NCBI GenBank assembly: GCA_030141605.1
Contig: JAQGDQ010000216.1
Location: 290,259-354,258, forward strand
Source of the DNA: Tubiluchus corallicola
Taxonomy: Eukaryota > Priapulida > Priapulimorpha > Priapulimorphida > Tubiluchidae
Direction of reading: 5' to 3'
Length of the DNA stretch: 64,000 nucleotides
Shown: positions 58,903 to 64,000 of the stretch, piece by piece
Layout: each line of letters opens with the position of its first letter
Position numbering within the stretch: the first letter of the stretch is position 1
The notes under the pieces: generated by a model
Database searches by the model: none
Seen by the model: only the letters and a program-made list of their open reading frames with translations
What the model was told of the DNA's origin: nothing
Translations under genes and position numbers: made by a program

Positions 58903-59640
58903 ATGGTAAGAAAATTGATAGTGGTTTTTATGATGTTGCCTCTTTTTGCTTTGGGCGGGTATCCTGAAGGGAAAGATGTTTTGGCGCGTATTGATAAAAA
59001 TATGACTTCGACGAATAGCGTTATTGTGGCAAAAATGATTGTCCATGGAAGGCGTTTAAGTCGTACTATGGAGTTTAAAACCTGGTCGGAAGGGGAGGAT
59101 AATGGGTTTACCGAGTATTTTTCTCCCGCAAGGGAGAAGGGCACAAAGATGCTTAAGCAGGGAGATAGGTTGTGGATTTACTCTCCTTCGACGGACCGTA
59201 TTATTCAAATATCAGGTCATATGTTGCGTCAGTCTGTTATGGGTTCTGACTTGTCGTATGAAGATATGATGGAAGAGCAGGAGTTGGCACTTCATTATGA
59301 TGCTGTTGTTGTTGGAGAGGAGCAGATAGAGGGGAGGGACTGTCTGATAGTTAACCTTACTGCCAAGAGGGAAGGCGTTGCATATTACAAGCGTAAGTTG
59401 TGGGTAGATAGTGAGCGGTTTGTGCCGGTGAAAGAGGAGCTTTTTGCTAAAAGTGGTAAGCTTTTAAAGAGAACAGAGATGTTTGATATTACCAATATTG
59501 ATGGGAGATGGTATCCTAAAAGACTTATTTTTAAGGATATGCTAAAGCAGGGAAAGGGGACAGAGTTTATTATTGATAAAATAGAGTTTAATGTTGATAT
59601 TCCTGGGTATATTTTTAACAAAGCTTCTTTAAAAAAGTAG
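58903..59640 (+). CDS. LolA-like outer-membrane lipoprotein-sorting protein
   Basis: A 245-residue exported protein (signal KLIVVFMMLPLFALGG). The mature part resembles the LolA-like family annotated as outer-membrane lipoprotein-sorting protein: KMIVHGRRLSRTMEFKTWSE, then KGTKMLKQGDRLWIYSPSTDR near 85-105, and GSDLSYEDMMEE near 123. The half-barrel fold carries lipoprotein or lipid through the periplasm. In Bacteroidota it is often encoded next to FtsX-type permeases, as here. The stop codon TAG directly meets an 18-bp tandem repeat. Confidence 0.85.
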   Translation: MVRKLIVVFMMLPLFALGGYPEGKDVLARIDKNMTSTNSVIVAKMIVHGRRLSRTMEFKTWSEGEDNGFTEYFSPAREKGTKMLKQGDRLWIYSPSTDRIIQISGHMLRQSVMGSDLSYEDMMEEQELALHYDAVVVGEEQIEGRDCLIVNLTAKREGVAYYKRKLWVDSERFVPVKEELFAKSGKLLKRTEMFDITNIDGRWYPKRLIFKDMLKQGKGTEFIIDKIEFNVDIPGYIFNKASLKK

Positions 59641-59750
59641 GTGTTATGGTAAAAGTAGGTGTTATGGTAAAAGTAGGTGTTATGGTAAAAGTAGGTGTTA
59701 TGGTAAAAGTAGGTGTTATGGTAAAAGTAGGTGTTATGGTAATAGTGTAG
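59637..59750 (+). repeat. 18-bp tandem repeat, six units, at the 3' end of the LolA-like gene
   Basis: Units of GTGTTATGGTAAAAGTAG start at 59641, 59659, 59677, 59695, 59713 and 59731; the last differs slightly (GGTAATAGTG). The first copy begins directly after the TAG stop of the gene, whose own last bases AAAAGTAG equal the unit's end. Each unit carries stop codons, so the array is not translated in the gene's frame. Confidence 0.95.
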
Positions 59751-59794
59751 TGCTTTTAACTTGCCTATAGATTTTCATTTTATTTAAATAGTGT

Positions 59795-59802
59795 TAGCTT
59801 TG
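59795..59802 (+). promoter_or_regulatory. Possible -7 element before the coiled-coil/zapA/rny genes
   Basis: TAGCTTTG matches TAnnTTTG and lies 17 bp before the ATG at 59820; no clear -33 TTG is at the expected distance. Confidence 0.35.
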
Positions 59803-59819
59803 TAAATAAATCTGTGATT

Positions 59820-60110
59820 ATGACAGAACGAGAGCTTGCTTTATTGACTGAATTTAGGGAGAATATTAGGAGGCTGATTGGGTTGTGTGATCGGATAAAG
59901 ATGGAGAATAGCCGACTGATAGAAAAGAATGTGGGACTGCAGGAGCAGATAGATCTTCTTAGCCAAAAGGGGGCGGCTCTTGATAAAAAGAATGAGGAGA
60001 TGGAGTTTGCAAAGTCGTTGCTGGGACTTGAAGATCCTAGTAATGCCAAAGCTAAAATAAGTAAAATTGTACGGGAGATTGATAGTTGTATTGCCTTAAT
60101 GAGTGATTGA
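59820..60110 (+). CDS. Small coiled-coil protein upstream of zapA
   Basis: A 96-residue, strongly helical protein with heptad-like spacing (NIRRLIGLCDRIKMENSRLI, then NVGLQEQIDLLSQKGAALDK), ending in a short tail. I start it at the ATG at 59820; a GTG two codons upstream is also possible. It resembles ZapB-like or generic coiled-coil division proteins. Its position 13 bp before zapA suggests a partner role at the division ring, which is inference. Confidence 0.7.
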   Translation: MTERELALLTEFRENIRRLIGLCDRIKMENSRLIEKNVGLQEQIDLLSQKGAALDKKNEEMEFAKSLLGLEDPSNAKAKISKIVREIDSCIALMSD

Positions 60111-60123
60111 GTAGTTTATAGAG

Positions 60124-60411
60124 ATGGAAGATAAACTTTTAGTAAAGATTATTATAGCTGATCGTTCCTACCCACTGCGTGTAAGTAGGGATGAAGAGGA
60201 GAAGATAAGGAAGGCTGCGAAAGTTATTAATGATAAGGTGTTGCAGTACAAGGAGCGTTACCCAAGTAAGAATAGCCAGGACTGTTTGGCTATGTGTGCA
60301 TTACATATTGTAATACAGAAGCTTGACGTTGATGTCAGAAACGATATATTGCCTTTGATGGAAGAGGTTGAAGAGATGAATGACCTGCTTGCGGGGTATC
60401 TTGAGGAATAG
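60124..60411 (+). CDS. zapA: Cell division protein ZapA
   Basis: A 95-residue protein of the ZapA family. It opens with KLLVKIIIADRSYPLRVSRD and has EEEKIRKAAKVINDKVLQYK, the typical N-terminal FtsZ-binding domain, followed by the MCALHIVIQKLDVDV coiled-coil helix. ZapA bundles FtsZ filaments. It lies 13 bp behind the coiled-coil gene and 143 bp before the RNase Y start. Confidence 0.88.
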   Translation: MEDKLLVKIIIADRSYPLRVSRDEEEKIRKAAKVINDKVLQYKERYPSKNSQDCLAMCALHIVIQKLDVDVRNDILPLMEEVEEMNDLLAGYLEE

Positions 60412-60449
60412 ATAGTCTGTAGCAGTATAACACCCGTAGGTGATATTTG

Positions 60450-60520
60450 CCCGCATTTTACTTTTTAAAGCGAGTTGTAAAAATACAGTGCTTTGAAGTG
60501 TTGAGATAGCGGGTTTTTTT
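60450..60520 (+). ncRNA. Putative structured RNA or large terminator between zapA and rny
   Basis: Arms CCCGC at 60450-60454 and GCGGG at 60509-60513 enclose an inner AAAGC...GCTTT pairing and are followed by T7 at 60514-60520. This is a multi-stem terminator-like structure. Intrinsic termination of the zapA transcript is the simplest reading; a small RNA is possible because in many Proteobacteria 6S RNA lies just behind zapA. Confidence 0.35.
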
Positions 60521-60554
60521 GTATGTAAAACATAAAATTAAATTAAAATTAGAT

Positions 60555-62108
60555 ATGTCAATAACAGGGTTTATAGTTGTTGCTTTTATAGTTGGAGTTC
60601 TTGCTTCCTATTTTATATGGAATTTTGCTTTAAGAAGGAAGAAGAGCAGGCTGTTGAATGAGGCGGAGGTTCATTCCGAGATGCTGAGAGAGAAGAGGAT
60701 TCTTCAGGCAAAAGAGAAGTTTATCCAGTTGAAAGCAAAGCATGAGAAGTATATAAATGAAAAGCGGGTAGGTGTTTCCGAGGCGGAGAACAGGTTGAAG
60801 CAGAAAGAGGCATCTTTTATCCAGCGCAGGGATGAGTTTCAGAAAAGGGTAAAAGATTTTGAGATTTCCAAAAAGGAGGTTGAGTCTGTACGTCAAAACT
60901 TTAATAACCAACTGAAGGCTGTTGAGTTAAAGAGAGAGGAGCTTGCCAAAATGCATAAGCGGCAGGTAGACCAGTTGGAGCAGATATCGGAGCTTTCTGC
61001 TGAAGAGGCTAAAAAGCAGCTTGTTGAGTCTTTAAAAGGGGAGGCTAAGAGTGAGGCTATGTCTTATGTTCAAGAGGTAATGGATGATGCCAAGATGACT
61101 GCGAACAAGGAGGCTAAGAAGGTTATAATCAAGTCCATACAGAGGGTGGCAACAGAGACGGCTATAGAGAATGCTGTTACTATTTTCCATATCGATAATG
61201 ATGAGATAAAGGGGCGAATTATAGGGCGTGAAGGGCGTAATATACGGGCTCTAGAAGCAGCTACAGGTGTAGAGATAGTGGTAGATGACACTCCTGAGGC
61301 TATAGTGCTGTCTGCCTTTGATCCAGTTCGCCGTGAGGTTGCACGTCTTGCGTTGCACAGGCTTGTAACAGATGGGAGGATCCACCCTGCCCGTATCGAA
61401 GAGGTTGTGAATAAGATAAAGACCCAGATTGAGGAGGAGGTTGTAGAGGCGGGTAAAAGAACTTGTATTGATTTGGGTATACACGGTATGCATCCTGAGT
61501 TGATAAGGCTAACAGGCAAGATGAAGTATCGTTCGTCGTATGGACAAAACCTGCTTCAGCATTCGCGAGAGACAGCTAATTTGTGTGCAATAATGGCAGT
61601 GGAGCTTGGGCTGAACCCTAAGCGCGCAAAGCGGGCAGGCCTGCTTCATGATATAGGTAAGGTGCCTGATGATGAGCCGGAACTGCCTCACTCAATATTG
61701 GGTATGAATCTTGCGGAGAAGTATAAGGAGAAGCCGGATATTTGCAATGCCATTGGTTCTCATCATGATGAGGTTGAGATGACCAGTCTGCTTGCACCAA
61801 TAGTACAGGCTTGTGATGCTATATCTGGTGCCCGGCCGGGTGCCCGCCGGGAGGCTGTGGAGTCGTATATAAAGAGGTTAAAGGATCTTGAGGCGATGGC
61901 ACTATCTTATCCCGGTGTGGTGAAAACATATGCTATTCAGGCAGGGCGCGAGCTACGTGTGATCGTGGGAAGCGATAAGCTTACTGATAATGAGACGGAG
62001 CAGTTGTCGTACGATATAGCTAAAAAGATACAGGATGAGATGACTTATCCCGGGCAGGTAAAAGTTACCGTTATAAGGGAGACCCGTGCTGTGAATTATG
62101 CTAAATAG
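60555..62108 (+). CDS. rny: Ribonuclease Y
   Basis: A 517-residue membrane-anchored endoribonuclease that starts mRNA decay. I start at the ATG at 60555 ([20 protein letters not shown]), which gives the usual N-terminal membrane helix at once; the open frame runs 12 codons further up. A long coiled coil (about 30-195) leads to the KH domain ([20 protein letters not shown], near 220) and the HD domain with HSRETANLC near 335 and LLHDIGK near 363-369 as metal ligands. Length and order are normal for the family. Confidence 0.95.
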   Translation: MSITGFIVVAFIVGVLASYFIWNFALRRKKSRLLNEAEVHSEMLREKRILQAKEKFIQLKAKHEKYINEKRVGVSEAENRLKQKEASFIQRRDEFQKRVKDFEISKKEVESVRQNFNNQLKAVELKREELAKMHKRQVDQLEQISELSAEEAKKQLVESLKGEAKSEAMSYVQEVMDDAKMTANKEAKKVIIKSIQRVATETAIENAVTIFHIDNDEIKGRIIGREGRNIRALEAATGVEIVVDDTPEAIVLSAFDPVRREVARLALHRLVTDGRIHPARIEEVVNKIKTQIEEEVVEAGKRTCIDLGIHGMHPELIRLTGKMKYRSSYGQNLLQHSRETANLCAIMAVELGLNPKRAKRAGLLHDIGKVPDDEPELPHSILGMNLAEKYKEKPDICNAIGSHHDEVEMTSLLAPIVQACDAISGARPGARREAVESYIKRLKDLEAMALSYPGVVKTYAIQAGRELRVIVGSDKLTDNETEQLSYDIAKKIQDEMTYPGQVKVTVIRETRAVNYAK

Positions 62109-62221
62109 GTATAGCTATTTTTTGTTGAAGTATTTTTTAAATTCTAATTATATTTTGCACTTGTAAGAGTTGCGATATCAAGTATTATTCTTGCCACATA
62201 GTGATATAAAAAGTTAAAGAA

Positions 62222-62779
62222 ATGAGAAGGGCGTTATTGACATTTTTGATTCTATCGTGTTTTGCTGTTGGAGCCATATCACAAGAATCACAGGAAAAGA
62301 ATTTTACCGGTAGATTATCGGTGGGTGCTCAGTTGGGGCAGTATCAAAAGGATTTTGGGTTTGGGATGCATATAACAAGCCCATATTTTAAAGATTTAGT
62401 GGCTGTCAGAGCGAGAGGGAATTTTATGTGGAATGAGTACCTCAGATATACGGGAGACACTGGAGATACTTATATAGCGACCCAGGGGTCGTATTCAAAT
62501 GTGTCTATGGGTCTTCTTGCAGGCAGGAAGGTATCAGATTTTGCTCGCTTTTATGGAGAGGCTGGAGCTATTTTTCTGTTTCCGCCATGTGCGCTTTCGC
62601 CAGACAATTATAATGCCGGATTTTACGGACTGCTCGGTTTCGAATTTTTTATAAGTAAGCGATCCGGCTGTTTTATCGATATAGGTGGTGTTAAAGGAGC
62701 AAGAGCGACTGAAGTGATATATGACCCGTTTTATTCAAACGGATTACTGGTACATGCGGGATACAGGTTTTATTTATAA
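62222..62779 (+). CDS. Small predicted outer-membrane beta-barrel protein
   Basis: A 185-residue exported protein with signal peptide LLTFLILSCFAVGAISQ (cleavage near 21). The mature part alternates hydrophobic and polar residues, is rich in Gly and aromatic residues, and ends in a strand with a terminal aromatic motif (LVHAGYRFYL). These are marks of small OmpA/OmpX-like barrels. I do not recognise a named family. It overlaps the convergent nucleoside phosphorylase gene by 6 bp. Confidence 0.62.
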   Translation: MRRALLTFLILSCFAVGAISQESQEKNFTGRLSVGAQLGQYQKDFGFGMHITSPYFKDLVAVRARGNFMWNEYLRYTGDTGDTYIATQGSYSNVSMGLLAGRKVSDFARFYGEAGAIFLFPPCALSPDNYNAGFYGLLGFEFFISKRSGCFIDIGGVKGARATEVIYDPFYSNGLLVHAGYRFYL

Positions 62780-63664
62780 GCTGTTGTTTTGTTCTACAAG
62801 CCTGTTAAGTACTGTTTCTACTAGTTTTTCCACAATAGGGTGGTAGTTTTCGTTTGCTTCGCCCGAAGCTCTGTTGGCTATTATTGTGCACACGGTGAGG
62901 GCACGGTGTCCTAGTAAGCGGCTTAGGCCGTATATGCCAGAGCACTCCATTTCTAGGTTGGTTATTTTAAGCCCTTCATATCTAAATGTTTTTAGTTTGT
63001 TGTTTAGGTTTTTGTCTACAACTTTCAGGCGCAGTTCGCGTCCTTGTGGGCCATAAAACCCCGGAGCAGAGACAGTAATTACTGGAGCTATATCTTTTTT
63101 GCAAATTTTGTTGAAGAGGTGCCTGTCGGCATCGACCACATAAGGAGATGAGAGCATTTTATTCCACGCGGTATGGTTTTTGAAAGCCTTTTCAAGCTTT
63201 AAGTCTGATATGTTAATCCTTTCGGAATAATAGTTGAGTAATCCGTCAAAGCCGATTGCTTTTTGTGACGCAATGTATGAGTTGAGTTCTGTATCCTCTT
63301 GCAGTGAGCCGGATGTCCCTATTCTTACAACGTTTAGTGCTGTGTGTCTCTTTTTGGGGACCCTCTTTTTCAAATCAATATTTACAAGGGCATCCAACTC
63401 ATTCATGACAATATCAATATTGTCTGTGCCTATACCTGTAGATAGTGCTGTTATTTTTGTGTTTTTATAGGTTCCTGTTGTGCTGAGGAACTCCCTGTTC
63501 CCGCCACTATAGCTTATAGTGTCAAAGTGGTTCGATATTACTTTTACACGAGCAGGATCTCCAACCAATATAACGTTTTCTGCAAGGTCTCTGGGTTTCA
63601 TATGGAGATGAAAGATTGTTCCATCCCTGTTTATGATGAGTTCTGAAGGTTTTATTTTGTGCAT
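62774..63664 (-). CDS. Nucleoside phosphorylase (uridine phosphorylase-like)
   Basis: A 296-residue member of the PNP/UDP phosphorylase family, which splits nucleosides to base and ribose-1-phosphate in salvage. Seen are the phosphate-binding VGDPARVKVISN near 35, the ALSTGIGTDNIDIVMNEL segment with its GIG motif near 75, RIGTSGSLQ near 115, and the NLEMECSGIYGLSRLLGH substrate region near 240-256. The Bacteroidota group is usually annotated as uridine phosphorylase. Its last codons overlap the convergent outer-membrane protein gene. The exact nucleoside preference is not certain. Confidence 0.86.
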   Translation of the reverse strand: MHKIKPSELIINRDGTIFHLHMKPRDLAENVILVGDPARVKVISNHFDTISYSGGNREFLSTTGTYKNTKITALSTGIGTDNIDIVMNELDALVNIDLKKRVPKKRHTALNVVRIGTSGSLQEDTELNSYIASQKAIGFDGLLNYYSERINISDLKLEKAFKNHTAWNKMLSSPYVVDADRHLFNKICKKDIAPVITVSAPGFYGPQGRELRLKVVDKNLNNKLKTFRYEGLKITNLEMECSGIYGLSRLLGHRALTVCTIIANRASGEANENYHPIVEKLVETVLNRLVEQNNSL

Positions 63665-64000
63665 ATACCGTTTTTCCCTCTTATAGTTTTACTTGAGTAT
63701 ATAAAATTATTTAAATTTCATTGTGTTGCAAGTCTTTGTTGTCCTGGCATGTGTTTTATAGGTTTTTTGGAGCTGGAGATTTTTGCTTATGAGGAGGAAA
63801 AACTTTGTGAGTGGCAGTAACTTGTTGATGCAATTAGGGGTTTTGAAGATATTTTATGATGAAAAAATAGCAGATAGGCAGGTTAAGCAGTATGGTATCT
63901 TTGTAAATACTCAGGTTTTTATGGTTTATATTTTAACAGATGTTTAACAGTTTTTTTATGGATAGGTTGAAAAAAATTAGCACCTTCGTGTGTTGTTAAC
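63665..64000. other. Right-edge intergenic region
   Basis: 336 bp without a supported gene. On the plus strand TATCTTTG at 63896-63903 matches the -7 consensus and may belong to a gene beginning beyond the window, but no good -33 element was found. Confidence 0.4.

Noticed and set aside
59637-59750. CRISPR-like array
   Set aside because: 18-bp units follow each other without spacers; it is a simple tandem repeat.

Overview
The window is chromosomal DNA of a Bacteroidota bacterium, most likely class Bacteroidia; an environmental, Marinilabiliales-like lineage is my guess only. The evidence is a SusC/SusD pair, a Bacteroidota-type LptD, an A2M/PbpC pair, promoters of the TTG-N19-TAnnTTTG type instead of sigma70 boxes, few Shine-Dalgarno sites, and AT-rich coding DNA. 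Two genes fit sulfonolipid (capnine) synthesis: a cysteate synthase (2446-3738) and a cysteate fatty-acyltransferase-like PLP enzyme (43619-44860).

Layout. 1-5600: 3' end of lptD, an EamA transporter, then cysteate synthase followed by a chorismatase/RidA-fold protein and a META-domain protein. 5772-18924: housekeeping genes (aspS, tRNA-Asn, gltX, a flavodiiron protein, a DUF349 protein, pyrG-yidC), with a decayed IS3-family element between aspS and the tRNA. 18984-27389: two copies of one IS256-family element in opposite orientation, each with its own 8-bp target duplication, enclosing ribH, a TPR protein, recF, a DUF721 gene and an octaheme cytochrome-TPR protein. 27482-30812: operon clpS-nfeD-floA and an unknown outer-membrane protein. 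30895-32160: a second, internally deleted IS3 copy followed by a 122-bp tandem repeat. 32168-42065: pbpC with a very large thioester alpha-2-macroglobulin, then a DUF4139 protein. 42066-43618: a long gene-poor stretch. 43619-47122: the acyltransferase gene, then an IS1634-family element between two apparently identical 263-bp direct repeats. 47278-55591: susD, susC and polA. 56288-59750: two FtsX-type permeases and a LolA-like protein, ended by an 18-bp tandem repeat. 59820-62108: a coiled-coil protein, zapA and rny. 62222-63664: a small outer-membrane protein and a nucleoside phosphorylase.

How the genes work together. Most of the content serves envelope biogenesis (LptD, YidC, PbpC/A2M, FloA/NfeD, LolA-like protein with permeases, SusCD, sulfonolipid enzymes) or information processing (AspRS, GluRS, PolA, RecF, RNase Y, ZapA). 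The flavodiiron protein and the multiheme cytochrome suggest an anaerobic or microaerobic, respiring life. The main mobile signal is five insertion sequences of three families; only one transposase (IS256, 26104-27300) reads as intact. No CRISPR array, prophage or recognisable defence locus was seen.
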